A stretch of DNA of 64,000 nt from Microdochium bolleyi. Its lineage: Eukaryota; Ascomycota; Sordariomycetes; Xylariales; Microdochiaceae. Of the stretch, positions 21,946-34,800 are shown one piece after another. The notes under the pieces are model-generated. The model searched no databases. It worked only from the letters and a program-made list of their open reading frames with translations, and had not been told where the DNA came from. The stretch lies in contig KQ964274.1 in assembly GCA_001566295.1 (NCBI GenBank), positions 1-64,000 of the forward strand, written 5' to 3'. How positions within the stretch are numbered: position 1 is the stretch's first letter; every line of letters begins with the position of its first letter. The translations under genes and the position numbers were made by a program.

Positions 21946-23716
21946 CTTGATGACGGGTCTTGATGTGTTGTTGGTTTTGTCGTTTTACAGGTGTCGTGAA
22001 GTGTGAACGAGAGTGAGCTGGTCTTCTTGTGGGAATAGAGAAAGAGAGAGAGAGAGTTCAGGTAAGAAACGACAAAAGGGGGGGAATCCTCAAATAATAA
22101 GAACTTCTGCAAGCTGAGCCGGACGTTATCAACTCGTGTTCGGGTAAGTGGAATATTGGGAAGGCGAGGAGAGTATCTTCCGTCACGAGTAATGGGAGCA
22201 TTTTGAAAACTTATAACCAAGGATCCGCAGACAGGTCACTCCATTACCCACAGCCAGAGCTGAGCTGAAACCATGCGTTGAGGGAAAATCAGAGTTATCG
22301 CCAAAGTTCCAACCTGTGGAGTCGCCGCCGCTGTCGCTGTCGTCAGAGGAGAGAGAGTAGAAAGTCTAATCCAAGACAAAACACTGGGCACCCAACTTCC
22401 CATTTGAGAGCTGCCACGCCCCTTGGGAGGGAGGCCGCTAGTCGATTCCCGTCGAGGAGAGTAGCACAAGAACAGGTACGGGAAAAGCTGTCAGAGCTGC
22501 TTCGTGGGAGAGAGAGAAGACCAACAAGCCCACCTCCACCCCCTCCATATGAGACATTCTGCAGTCCTGCCGTTTCTCCCGCGCGTCGCGTGCGCTAGCT
22601 CAGCCCATCAAGCCGTTTCCGTCGTGAGACTGAGACATGGTGGATGCTTCTCGGAGTACATCAGTCATCGGCTCGTCGTCATCAGCCGGCAGGCACTTCC
22701 GGTATGCAGCCGTCCTTACGTCAAGGTCAAGGTACTAAGGTATATCCGACTCGTGGTGTCCTGTCGTCCGCGCAAGATCAAAGAGCTCGTGGCGATGGGG
22801 GGGGGGGGGGGCGGGGGGCAGGCGAACAGCACTCGCCATGTGCCCGAGGACTTTCGTATCACTCTGCGACACAGAACAGATTTGGCGCCTGCGTGATTAG
22901 TCGGACTCACATGTGCAAGGCTTGGGCTTTTTGCCGTTTTCATTCATCATCATCCAGAAATGGACATGTCGATATGCGTTCCACCTTTCGCACGTGCAAG
23001 TATCGGATGCAAGAACCTTTGGACGTACTCATTTACCCTGCTTGAAACCACATCAGTTTACGCATCAGCCACCGAAACCATACAGCGGGCTGTCATGGGC
23101 TTGCCGAGATGCCGCCACTGTCGCCGAGGGGGCCTTAATCGCAATAGTCCGCCAGGCTGCGGCAGACACGAGAGCCAACCTGTTATCGGCCCGGTTGTCC
23201 ACCGTATTCGGCTTCGCACTGATGACACACGGCGTTTCGAAAGACGTTGTTTCGCCAATATCACATAATCAGCCACAAGCAGTCAAGAGCCATGTGAGTT
23301 GCAAGATATTTTGGGGACTAAGTTTTCCGATCTCGGACTCTTCTATGCTGATATATCCTTGGAAACGCCGTGACCCAGAAAGCAAGATTGTGCCCCGTTG
23401 TAGTGCACAACCCCAGAAAGCCACCCGTGAGAATAGTACCCCTCAGTGAGCAATGCAAGGCGTCTTTGTACATGAGTAACTCGTTCGTAAAGGGCAATCG
23501 AATGTGGTAGGCAAGGAAAGGTGCGTAGAAGGACGAGAAAGTGATGCCGCAATGCAGTTGAGCTATCCAACGAGTGGAGATGCTGTAAGGTGGGAGATCG
23601 GCCCCGGTATATGAAAGTTGAAAAGCTGAAAGATCATCGTTAAAAAATTGCGCTTGTTCTGAAAACGACTTTGGTGGACACAAAGACGCGGGCGGGTTCT
23701 CTGGCAGCTGCCCACA
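21946..23716. other. Intergenic region upstream of the GPI-protein gene
   Basis: About 1.8 kb with the promoter of the GPI gene and the 3' flank of the RGS gene. It contains a G15-C-G6 tract at 22797-22818. Short open frames at 22913-23276 have no domain. No gene supported. Confidence 0.55.
22797..22818 (+). repeat. G15-C-G6 homopolymer tract
   Basis: Fifteen G, one C and six G. Sequence of this type can form a G-quadruplex and is also prone to sequencing error. Confidence 0.9.
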
Positions 23717-26193
23717 TCACTTTCTGTTCGACCGGCTCTGGCTCCTTTCGGGTACGCGACCATTAAGGTTGACGGCATCAAAATCGTAGTTCTTCAGTGT
23801 GCTCTCGTACTTGGCATTGCGCAGGAATTTGGGGACCGAATCCTGTCAAGAGTGTCAGCGGTAATGTGCTCCAGGTAAAATTTGATTCTTTGCTGGCAAG
23901 AGGTAACTTACGCTAGCCATCAGTTTGAAGACTGCATTCTGTGCGTCTTCAAACAGAGCGGTAACCTCGTGCAAGGTGTCAATCATAGCCACGTCTTGGC
24001 CGACAGCCTTGGTCATGCGCGTGGCCAGATTGTTGCGCAGCTGGTGGTCGATATTGAGCTCGCAGGGAGAGCCGGGCGCCAAGAAGGCATTGTAGATACC
24101 GTAGGCCTGAGCCATGATTTCCTTAATGCCGTCCATTGACGTGGCGTTGGGGTTCTTTTGTGCAATGCGGATTGCAGTTTTGCACGAGCGGACGAATTCG
24201 TCGACGTCGAGATAGAAGGACAGGTTCTCCTCGCAGTGCGTCTCGCGGAGGTTCTCACGGAAGAGTAAGCGCAAGGCAGCGTCGGTCAGGATCTTGTCGA
24301 GACGCTGCGTGTTGGAATCTCTGGCGACACCGGGACGAGCAGTGGCAGGGATGCCGTCACTCTCAGATGTGCGGCCCCTCGCTCCCAGTCCGTTGATGAC
24401 TTCACGTCCTCTTGTCGTCATACCGTAGATCGCATTCTTGGTCGGCTGGAACAGGGCGCCGGAAGGCGAGGTGGCCATGTAGCCCCTGTCTTGCTGCACC
24501 GACTCCATCAGGTCGTATTCGACAAACAAAGAAGCCATTTCCAAAGTTTCTCTGCGGTCAACAGTTGTGCAGCAGTCCATCAGCCAGTCGGAACAAGCCT
24601 TGCCAGTAAAGGTGTCCTTGAAGGTCTTGCCGGCAATCTTGCGCTCGCTGGCCATCTTCACGCCTGTCAAGCCGTCTCGGTAGTCGCTCAGGGACTCCGA
24701 GTCCGCCGAACTCGTGCTGGACTTGATGTTGAGACCATTGGCACCAATCATTCTCCGGAACACAACCTCCATTGTGCCTCTATCCATGACTAGCTTGTCG
24801 GAAGAGGGATCTCTCTCGAGGATGCAGAGCTGGCTGACGCCGGTCGCAATAAGGTCGCCAATCTGTCTCTGCTGGATGCCGTTGCGGGAGCAGAAACGAT
24901 CCAAGATCGCAACGCCCTTTGATGTCAATTGCCATACGGATCCCTTCATCGTGTATGTCTGTTGCAGCTTGCCGTCCGCGGATTCAATGAACCTGGCGTC
25001 TAGGAAGCGTTGACATATCGAGCGGGCCATGTCCTTCGCCATGGAAAATGTTGTCGTGGTCGTGGTCGTCACGATGCGCGAAGGATCCTTGGGGTCGGGC
25101 ATGCGATTGGACTGAGAAAATTTTAGAGAGCCAAGATTGTTGATGGCATCTTCGGACAGGAAAGTGTGATCTATTCTCGTCAGGCGCACGCGATGAGATG
25201 ACAATGGCAGCAAGCTAACGATTAGAGTAGAGTATAGGTCCTTGAAATCCTGTAAGTGAAGCAACCCACGTTAGTTAGATGATTCATTCTCTCGGGGGCA
25301 CATCACGGATCCTTTTCATGGCCCTCGAAGAGTGCGCCATTAGGGTGCAGATGCATGCCGGGAAACCAGGAGCAATTTCTTACCTTGGTGAACGGACGCT
25401 CATCGTCCGTCATGCGGAGCAGCCGCGACGATGTTTGATGCATCTTGTTTTTCTCGGGAGATATAATGATCGGGGGAGGACGTGTAGGGTCAGTCTCCGA
25501 GTACGGGGTCGAGTAGGACTCCTTGGGGGACACCAGGCTGGACCGTCGTCCGGAGGTGTAAGCACTGGGCAGCCGGGATGAGTTCCGACTCTTGTTTTTT
25601 TCTCTGTCCTGTTCCGTGTTCGGAGCGGCAGGCTCTAGAGCGAGGGACAAACGACGTAGAGTGGATGCCGATGGTCGCTTGCCCAAGTTTGGCTCGGATA
25701 TGTTTGCAATGGTCTTGTCAAGTGCGGCAGCAGCTATGGCACGGATCCCCGAAGGTTTCTGGGCCTTGGTGGCAGGGATGCTCAGCGAGGGTTGGCGTCG
25801 GGAAGAGGCCCAGGAGGGTGACGGGCTGGCCCTGGAAGGAGTGATGTCGGAGGATGACAAGCTTTGTGTCGCAGAGGGGACGAGGCGAATGCTGGAGAGC
25901 GAAGCAGAAGACTGGTGGTGGTGCAAAGCAGTGCTGCGAGGTGGTGCGAGAGCACGGGACGGCGAGGATGACCCGGACTTGGGAGGGAAGTCGTGGTGAG
26001 GGTCGTCGTCGTTGTCGTCGAGATCGGCAGTCGGGCCGTTGTGGGGCGTGTTGTTGTCGTTGCCGTCGTTGTGGTTACTGTCGCTGTTGGCGATGCTGTG
26101 GCCGCTGTAGCGGTAGGCTGGAGGTGGTGGTGCCTGAGACGTGGGAGGAGGAGGTGGTGGTGGTGGTGGTGGTGGTTGAGAGCCGGCAGCCAT
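23717..26193 (-). CDS. FlbA/Sst2-type regulator of G-protein signalling with two DEP regions (three exons, 757 aa)
   Basis: RGS proteins speed GTP hydrolysis by G-alpha subunits; in Aspergillus FlbA of this architecture restrains vegetative growth signalling and allows sporulation. Exons 26193..25384, 25249..23912 and 23842..23717 join through introns of 134 and 69 nt, both phase 0; the last 41 residues (DSVPKFLRNAKYE...) come from the third exon. The N-terminal 270 residues are disordered, with an 11-residue poly-Pro run near the start and many Ser/Pro. A first DEP-like region covers about 271-390, a second DEP about 467-530 (KTFKDTFTGKACSDWLMDCC), and the RGS domain about 587-745 (LRLLFRENLRETHCEENLSFYLDVDEF). 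Length compares well with FlbA (about 720 aa). A possible 5' leader donor (GTAAGTTTTG on the minus strand) lies near 26883, suggesting a longer 5' UTR. Upstream lies the 12.6 kb gene-poor block. Confidence 0.93.
26150..26176. repeat. GGT trinucleotide repeat encoding poly-proline
   Basis: The repeat lies inside the first exon of the RGS gene and encodes its N-terminal Pro run (minus strand). Such tracts can vary in length between strains. Confidence 0.85.
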
Positions 26194-27851
26194 CTACCAA
26201 ACCATTCGGGGACGGGTGGGAGGAGGGTGGTGTACCCAGGGGGGGTGTGGTGTGGCGGGACACCGCGCAGTTTTATTGCGGGCAGTGCTGCTCGACTCGA
26301 CTCGTTTTGTCTCGTCTCCAGGGCTTGTCTCGTGGCGGGTAGTGCGCTCTTGCGTTTCTTTCCGCAGCCTCCACTATGGGCTAGCAGCAACTACTGTCAG
26401 ACTAGGAGCGCTTGTTCTGGGGCACCCGGGTCTGGTCTTTCTCCTCGCGCTTTGTGTAGGCAATAGGTGTGGTGCTTTGCGGTGCCGGGCGGGCAGGGCA
26501 GGGCAAGGGAGAGGCGGACGGAGACGGCGGAGTGGCTAAGGGTAGGGACCGGGTCTGTCGGTCTTTTTAAAAAAAGAGGACGGATGGATCAGATTGGAAA
26601 CAACGGCGTGGTCGATGCCATGTGCGCTGCACTCTGCAGACTCGTGCGCCTGGCCATGCCATGGGTGTGCGTGCGCGCGAATGGAGACGTGCGTGGGCCA
26701 CTGGGCCCTCGTCCTCGTCGCCCTCGTCCTTCCTTCTCTCCTCGCCCGGCAACAAGCCACCGCTCGCTTGCTGACCGGTGCTGGGCTAGACAAGGCCACC
26801 AGCTAGTGCGCGGGCGAGAGCCACCGGACAGCCCCGACCTTGCCAGACAGAGGTCAAGCACAGCAATAGGGTCAAAACTTACTTGCACACACGGACGGAC
26901 ACACGGATGGCCGCGGCAGGAACTTTCGGTGGTCGTGACCAGCTCCCAGCGTCCCCAGCGTCCCGGCTGCCTGCGCAGCTGTGCAGCAGTTTCGTCACGA
27001 TCAACTTCAGTGGCCAACCTCCACAAGACGGCGAGCAGCAATCGAGCACGGGGTCATGGCCCAGACATTCCCCCAAGCACAAATGACACTGCGTGTCGGC
27101 GTGAGAAGCAGCCATTCGGCGGCGATCAGTGGCGTCGTGCCGGGTTACTGAGGGTGCCACCTGCCTGTCCTCGATCAGTGAGCTTCATCTTCCTCGCCGC
27201 ATCCGAGACTCTTGAGCAGCAACCAGGAAGCACCGGGCAGACAGACACCACAGCTGAAGCTGGCCAGCCTCCGTCAGCTCTGTCACTTTTGTGATGCTCC
27301 CGCTCCCGCTCAAGACCATCATTGCCCGTTCCCGGACTGATAGCAGAACTGATATTGCAGCGGGTGCGGAACTTATGGCTGCTGGGGCTGCTAGCCCCCC
27401 CTGGAATGTGTAACCATCTCCTGTATGCGTGTGCATGCATGCTTCTGCCCTGTTACGCCATTGTTGCTGGCATGGGTAGTGAGTGAGCGTGAGAGAGTGT
27501 GTGAGAGAGCGAGTGTGTGTGGATCCTGCCACGAGGCGGCTCGCTCTGTGGTGCCTCGTGGCAATCCCGTCCTGTCCCCATCCAGGCTAAGGCGGTGAAA
27601 TCGAGGTCGTCGCCGACCACGCCCTCGGCCCCAGCCCCGCTTGCCCTTGCTGTGCGCAGTACCAACGGAGGCGGTACGCGAGCCGTCCGTGGAGGCAACC
27701 GCCATGTGACAATCTTGACCGCCCTGGTGCTAGCCGGGCAAGGGCTCTATTGTCGTCCTCGCCCGGCTGCGAAGTGCGGTGCTGCAGCACTCGCCCAACC
27801 CCCTGTCCCCTGTCGAGCACACAGAGAGTGTGATGAACGGGGTCGTACCAG

Positions 27852-27891
27852 GGCATGGCGTGGCACGGCGTGGCACGGCGTGGCATGGCAG
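27852..27891. repeat. Tandem repeat, 10-bp unit (GGCAYGGCGT), about 4 copies
   Basis: Four near-identical 10-mers differing at single C/T positions, in the gene-poor block. Confidence 0.9.
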
Positions 27892-30658
27892 GGAACGCCA
27901 CGAGGCAGGCAGAAGGCCCTCCGCCGATCGGACATGGAGCAACAAGCACGAGAGCCGTTGTGGAGCCCCCTACGCTGCTGGTGTGTCCCCGAGTGCTGCT
28001 TGCTGGGCAGCGCCAGGCAGTTTCGCTCAATGCCGCGATGTCGAATCGTCGTGCCAGATCCGGGCGGGCGGGTACACAGCAACAACAGGTGCGTTGCGTG
28101 TCAAGCCCGCAAGACGCTCCTTGTCGACTCGTGGGCAAGAAGAGTTCGAAATGCTCCCAGCGTTGTTGAGGGCGGTTGGGGGCTTGCCAGTGCGTCAGCC
28201 TCGGTGCACACATGGCTGGGCACCCGCGGCCTAACCACAAAGGGGTTTCCGGGGTGCCAGAGCTGAGGAGCGTCGCGCATGAATTTGCAGGTCTTTTCCA
28301 AACACAGCATGGTGAGCCGGGCTTCCCAGCGCGACACAGGCAGTATGTCGAGCCTGTGGGCCGTGGCCCCGTATCCCCGTCTACCACCCTGCCAGCACCC
28401 ACGAACCGAGAGGCATGGTTCGAGTGCGGAGTCCTCCTGGTCAGCACAAGGTCAGGCCGGGCACACTGTGTGTCTCCGTCCCAGAGCATGGACGCGGGGA
28501 TCGTGAAGCACAAGTCGCCGATGGCCATCGTCAGTTGACTCAGTGTTTTGAATGCCATGGCAGTGGTTGAGTGCTCAGAGTGCTTCGTCGTTCCAGGTGC
28601 AGCAACCTTGCTGTACAGTGCCCCGGGGTCCTCTTACATCCCCGACACAAGCCATGATCAATGCATAGCCAAAGTGAAAGCGTGGTATCAGGAAGAACAG
28701 CCGTTGGAGCTCACAATGGCTTGTGACGTCAGCATGTGGCTGGCAGTCTTACGAGCTGTCTATGATGTTCGTCGTGTCTGGTTGTTGATATGTCTTCGGC
28801 ATCGGCCTGGCCTTCTCCCACGAAGTAGACAAATGCAGCTGACGCTGGACCCTGCTGTGGCTTGGTTTGCCACGTGCAACAACGGGCGAGTGACATCGGT
28901 GACGATCCGTGTTGCGACAGTCAGACATGGCGCTTCCCCCAGCGTCTTGTGTGCTCATGCGAGCTGGTGATTCGCCGCCGTTCGTGACGGCACTCGTTGT
29001 GTCTTGAATAATGCGCACCATAAGATACGTTATCTGTCTCATGCCATAGCTGATACGCAATATTCCTCCGTACCTAGGATCAGACTGTGTGATGGTATGG
29101 ACAGGGGTCTGTGGGGAGCGAAATGCCTCTTCTAGAACTGGCGCATTTACTAGATGATTCCAGGCATGGCTTTGCCATTTAAAGGCGGGAGCCGGTCGGC
29201 AAGTTCTTTTGTAGTGCGGAAAGTACCCTTGCCATGGCGGGGAATGCTCCTCCCTTGCAACTTGCACAAACTTCCCAGATGTCTGCAGTACAATGTGAAA
29301 GTTTGGCAGGAGCACAGCTTTGCTCCAGGGTAGCCACGGCCTTCCGTTGGTGAAACACCATACCTAAGCATAAGGTAGGTAATCCAAGGTCTCCGGAGTA
29401 AAGGTATCTTGGTCTTGCTGCAAAACCTTCAAGGTGGTCATTCGTACGCGTATCCTGGTCAGACGACTGCCGACAACACGGATCAACGGCAGCAACAGAC
29501 TTGCTACCCAGCTGCGTGGCCGGTCAAGATCAGAGACCGTCATGCCGCGACCAATTGAGCAACCCGAGCTCGGCGAGTTCTTCAGCTGCAGCTGCGGCCG
29601 ACGAGCCTCGAACACCACGTGGGTCACAACCCTGCGCCCGCACCGACAGGCATACGTGGTCATCAAAGGCACCGTGGCTCGCGTGGGGACTCTGTGCTCG
29701 TGGCCCAGCCCATGCCTTTCGGCCAGAGGGTGACAGGGGCCCAACCAGCCTAAATCCTTCTAGAACTTCTGGAACACATGACTGCCGCAAAGTCTCCTGC
29801 CAAGAGGGGTCGCGAACGAGGTTATCCCCTGCGACACCAGCCACGGCTGCACAGCGACCGTCAACGACCGTTGATTACAAGGCCACGAACCACCATCCAG
29901 GGGTCCCTACTGCGACGCTGGCCACACATCACCTCAATCTACCTACGCGAGCAGAAACGGACCCTTACAGACATGCCACATTGGGTTGTGTTTGACACTG
30001 TGGCCACGTGAGTGTGAAGTCGGGCATGGGCCACGCACGGCTGGCTATTGTCTCTCATGTATGCATTCGTCATCCGTCCGGTCCAACTTTCACACGCTAT
30101 TTCGAGATCCCGCAGGGCCACCCGTTCCAGGTCCCAAGACTACCATCCTGGCTGCCCACTTGCTTGCTCTCAATCTCGATAGCGTCGCATTTCGACCACC
30201 TTTGGAATGCTAATCTCAAGATGGCCGTATCCCAAAGACAGAGTGAAGAGGAAGGCCAACATCGACCACCTCGTTCCACAGTCGACTCGGATGGTCCGAA
30301 CCTGTTGCGGCTTCGTGGCCCCGGTGACGGTGCGATGCCTCACGCTTGTTTCCCGTATTGCACAGCACGCCGTGCAACCCCTCAGTGGTCTGCCACGTGG
30401 AAATTAGTACTAGCAGTCACCATTGAAAGCCGGCACTAGGTAACACTACGACCATCCCGTACCAAGGACATGACATAACGGTCCACTCGTGGAGCATCAT
30501 GGACGTCAAGGCTCCTGGCGGGTGGGAACAACAACGGCCTCGCCGAAACATGGAAGACCTGGACGGAGTAGAGCACAAGCCGTCTTGACCTGACTCCGCA
30601 CGAGACTGTCTCGACGGCTTTCGAGGCATACCACTCAGAGCGGGACAGTGAGGTTAGA

Positions 30659-31090
30659 ATGATGCCGGCCTCTACCACAGACGAGCCGTCAGACATGGTA
30701 GCCATTGTGCTCAACAATTTCGCAAGGATTGGTGGATGCCATCAAGCGAACGACCCCACTTTGCAATACAACATCATACGATTGCTGGCTCACTGCCTTC
30801 TAGAACGACATCGAACATCAATGCGAGCTATCAATCACCCCGAACCGGGGGCTGCCCCGGCCTGTTTTGTCACTCGTTTCAGTCGGAAATTACCCACTCC
30901 CGCTTTTCGCGACGTTTGCTATGAGCCAGAAGATTCTTGCTGCAAAATCCTTCGTCCCCGTTTGAGCGCTCGTGTGGATCTGGAGCCAGGCGGGAACCTC
31001 TTCGTTCAATACAAGGCTCCGGGGGATCCACAGGGACTTCAGCGCCGAGTCATGAAGCACGTGGTCCAGCAATATTTTGCTCCGGCTTGA
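30659..31090 (+). CDS. Uncertain open frame of 143 codons in the gene-poor block
   Basis: A TTG- or ATG-initiated open frame whose translation is less low-complexity than its surroundings (segments LNNFARIGGCHQ and ARVDLEPGGNLFVQY). No domain, signal peptide or splice signals are evident, and the opposite strand is also open in part. It is listed only because it is the most protein-like frame in the middle of the block. Confidence 0.12.
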   Translation: MMPASTTDEPSDMVAIVLNNFARIGGCHQANDPTLQYNIIRLLAHCLLERHRTSMRAINHPEPGAAPACFVTRFSRKLPTPAFRDVCYEPEDSCCKILRPRLSARVDLEPGGNLFVQYKAPGDPQGLQRRVMKHVVQQYFAPA

Positions 31091-31795
31091 CTCGGGTTCA
31101 AGTTTATTGTGCGTCAATCGAGAGATGCCAGGCAACGCCATGCTGCTTCACGAAGCAGCTCGGCCATATCTTCGGAGACATCACACCAGCATGCCACTCG
31201 CCCCTGTGTCATGCGTCTACCCTTGGCTTCAGCTGCTGAGATATGCACAAGGCCGAGCCTCAAGCTTGACGCGCGACTGGGTTGGATCCAGGTCGTTAGT
31301 ACTCGGTAGCGTGCTTCCAGTCAACCGCCAGACAGCCATGCCACATGGCAGAGTCCCCATCTCCGCTCAACGTGTGGCACCTTCCGCAGAATGTCCAGGG
31401 GTAAAGGAAGTCCATCAACCGTCACTTGCATTGTCCAGCAACGTTTGCGACGATTGGGGTCCATGATCTCCGCAAGGAATCCTCGAGGGTGCTAAAGACT
31501 CCGAGCGCGTCCACATACCGAAGAAACACCATCATGATCGAACGAGACTTTGCCCTATTCCGATCGTCGTGAGGTCGCTGGCATGGGGCTTGCCCTCAGA
31601 AGGGCAGTTCGCCGCCGTTTGTCAATCCTTGCGCAAGAGGCTCGACAGCTCGGAGCATCCTCCGTCCGCACTTTGGATTTGTCTGACACGTAATTAAATG
31701 CTGGCGGAGCCAATGCCCCGCGGCATTCCGGAAGCACACCGTCACGAGAAGCACATTGCGAATGCAAGTGTGCTCTGGGAGATCTGGCCTCGAGC

Positions 31796-31811
31796 TGCCT
31801 GCCTGCCTGCC
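31796..31811. repeat. Tetranucleotide repeat (TGCC)4
   Basis: Four perfect units in the gene-poor block. Confidence 0.85.
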
Positions 31812-34800
31812 TGCAGGCTGCGGGCATCATCGTATGATCTCTGCGGTTCCAGGGGTGACATTGCTCTGCCGCGTGCCATGGGCCAATTATGTTGGCAAAG
31901 CCACAAGGCTTGCAGGATATTTGTGTGTGGTGGGGGGTAAGAAGAATGCCGACAGGGCCTGGATGGACGCTGGTACGAAGCAAGGAACATACGATTCTTC
32001 CAATGGTCACAAGCCTTATGGTTGAGCGCTAAGCCCAAGCACAGCACCATTTGAGTCGTCGCGGGGCACATTGATCCCTGGTCTTGGCCTACTTGAGTAC
32101 CTGCGCTGTAAAGGTAGTCGAGCGGCAGCTTGACGAGTGACAGGACCCTTTTACTCCGCACCTCGGAGACCCCTCTCACACACACGCACGTCTTGGAAAG
32201 AGTCGGTGGAAGCAGATCATTTGCGAGCTTGCGAGCAATTCGACTCGGCTTGGAGACACGGCTTATCGCCCCGAGCGCCGTTCCCTCGGGATTGCTCTCC
32301 TAAAAGCCACCCCGTGGAGAAGACGGACCCAGCTCGCAGGCACAGCTGAAGAGAACTGTCATGACTCGCCTGCCTGTTACCCGTATGTGTTCTGTTACCC
32401 CGTAAGTCCTGTATGGCGAGCAGCCGCCACAGACCGCTGCCGTCTGTCACAGACCAGGCCACGCACATCCCTCGGGCGGCCCACTGCTGGCTTCTGAACC
32501 ACTGTCTCTGTCCACCACACCGCTTATCCCACGCGTGCTGTTCACGGCATGCGACTGCAGAGCGCTTGTGCGACAAGGGCCACGCCGTCACGAGGGGCCG
32601 CAGGGACCAGGGTGCACACTGCCCCATCGCCAAAGCTCTCACGCTCGTGCGAGGCTCCTCCCATGTGGACCTTTCCTCTTGTGTGTCTGTGAATGCAGTT
32701 TCTCTGCAGGTTTGGTGTTGCACAGACTCAGACTAGGCCGGGGGTAGCGTGGTGGCAACCCGTGAGTGCGGCGGGCACAGGAAAAAGAACGGGAGCGAGA
32801 AGAAGAGCTTTCCGGTGGGCGGGCGATCGCCAATCTCGGCCGCCGCCGGCGCTGCCGCCCGGCTTCCCACGTGGCAGCCAAGCGTGAGAGAGGCGAGAGC
32901 AAAAAAAGAAAAAGGTGAAGGAAACCCCACCGCCCACTGATCGACCCGCCCGCTACCTAGCGCGCAGGTCTGCACACGTTATTGATGTTCTTGTGTGGAT
33001 TTGTCCGAAAGTGGCGGGGCTGATCAGCATCGCCGACTGCGTGCGCAGTAGTTTTTCTCATGGGGTCTGTGCGACGCGGCGAGACAATCATGACCACGGC
33101 GCGCGAGGTTATGGGCGGCGCCGTGTTCTGCAGGAGTCATGTAGACTTTGCTCCCTGCTGTTCTGTCGTGCTCGTAATGGACTCAATCAACCTGCGGGGG
33201 GTCCTGACATGGAGCCACAAAACGGAACCGCTGGCGACTACCGTCCTGTCCCGTTACCCCCGGAGCCTCCAACAAGCCGACGGCTTTCTCCTAAGGCGTT
33301 TGGAGTCCATCAGATGTGGCGTGCCTACGCAACGATGGCTCCACAGAGTGTTTGCTCGCCAAGGTTGATCAATCGCTCTGTTCTGATATGTAGCCAAGAA
33401 ATGCACCCAGGTCGGTCAATTGTGATGAGGTCATCCTCTTATCCACGCCATGCAAAGCACTTCGGCCTCCGGGGTTTCTCGGCAGTCCGACGGGCATTGG
33501 CGCCCGCCCTCTATGTACCTGGCCTCAGTGTCAACATTGGGGGAAGGGGGGAAAGTGGTTCGTACAAGGCAGGACTCTATTGGACGAACGCACGTCGGGG
33601 TTTCCTATTCCGGACGGGGGGGTTTTTGCCTCAGGGAGGCGGTGGGCTTGGGTTTCAGCCCTGCAGTGCCCGGCCAATGATGTGATGAATCACACGGAGG
33701 GGGCTTGGTCGAGGTCTGATAAACCCTTGGGAAGAAAGTGAGCTGGTCAGACTTGGGGTTGCAGTTGAGCCCTGAAAGATTCTTATGGGGCAGGTTGCAA
33801 CTCGTCAAGTACCGGACGGAACCTCTGATGGGCAAGGCCCAACTACTGGAAGGGGCTTGTCCGGCTCAACCATGTTGCTTGCGCAGGTACAGTAGTAACA
33901 TACGTGAGGAGACATGGTGAGGAGAGGAACGGCTCAGGACCCCTTGAGCCTTTGTCCAAACCTTGATGGTTTCGGGGGGAAAGGTCTCGAAACTCGGAAC
34001 TGGCCAGCACACTCTTGACAACAACGCAAACCCGCGAAGCCTGGGAGTGTGCTCCAAAGAAGGAGCTCGAAAGGGTGGGCTTGTTGCATATTGCCGATGT
34101 AGTGTCATGGGTATTTCTGCGAAGATCTTTCCTTGTGTAGTTGTTCCCGATCGGGAGACTCGGATGAGTCCGCGCAAACTCATGGGCTGTCATCTAGTTC
34201 TCTCGTCCTGAAAGTTATGCGCCCGACGGACTGTTGACACGCTCTTGCCTTTGAACTACTCCCTGTAGAGACGCTCCGCCGAGTTGGATTTTATGTTTAT
34301 AACGTCAAGGAAAGCCCAGATGGTGGTCCTGTAGCTGCATATCTCGCTCTCCATCAGGTTGCGGTACTTCAATAAATAACAACGAGAACAACAACAAGCC
34401 CACAGCAGATATAGGAGAAACCCGATGAGACACGCCGCGCGGCCGGCAGCTCGGCTCGGCGCGAAGTCGGGGTTTCGGGACATGGGCTATCTCATCATCA
34501 ACACTCTCCAATGCACCAAACAGCTTCATGATACTACAAAGGACCGAGTAACTAAGCCGGATATACGCCTGGGGGACCTGACTCGCAGCCCCCACCGCTA
34601 CTGCGCATCAAAAACAAGGCACTTCGACGCTGGACACCTTCGTCGGCTGGGGGCTTGTCCTCAAGGGGATCACACGAGCCCATTACGTGAGAGCACAAGT
34701 AAAAAGTTGCCAGTGCGTAACCCTTGTAGATCCCATCTCTTCTTTGTCATCATTCGGTGGGCAAGAAAGATAGAGTTCGAGATGGCGCGTCCTGGCCCTT

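Noticed and set aside
26050..26390. Alternative frames over the GGT/GTT repeats giving poly-Val, poly-Thr or poly-Gly
   Set aside because: They are shadows of the poly-Pro-encoding first exon of the RGS gene.
27517..28558. Long overlapping open frames on both strands (up to 323 codons)
   Set aside because: They overlap each other in several frames, are rich in Arg, Pro, Cys and Ser as expected from GC-rich noncoding sequence, include the 10-bp tandem repeat and show no domain.
32915..33685. 256-codon plus-strand open frame
   Set aside because: No domain, no supporting splice sites and competing open frames in other phases; composition is like random GC-rich DNA.
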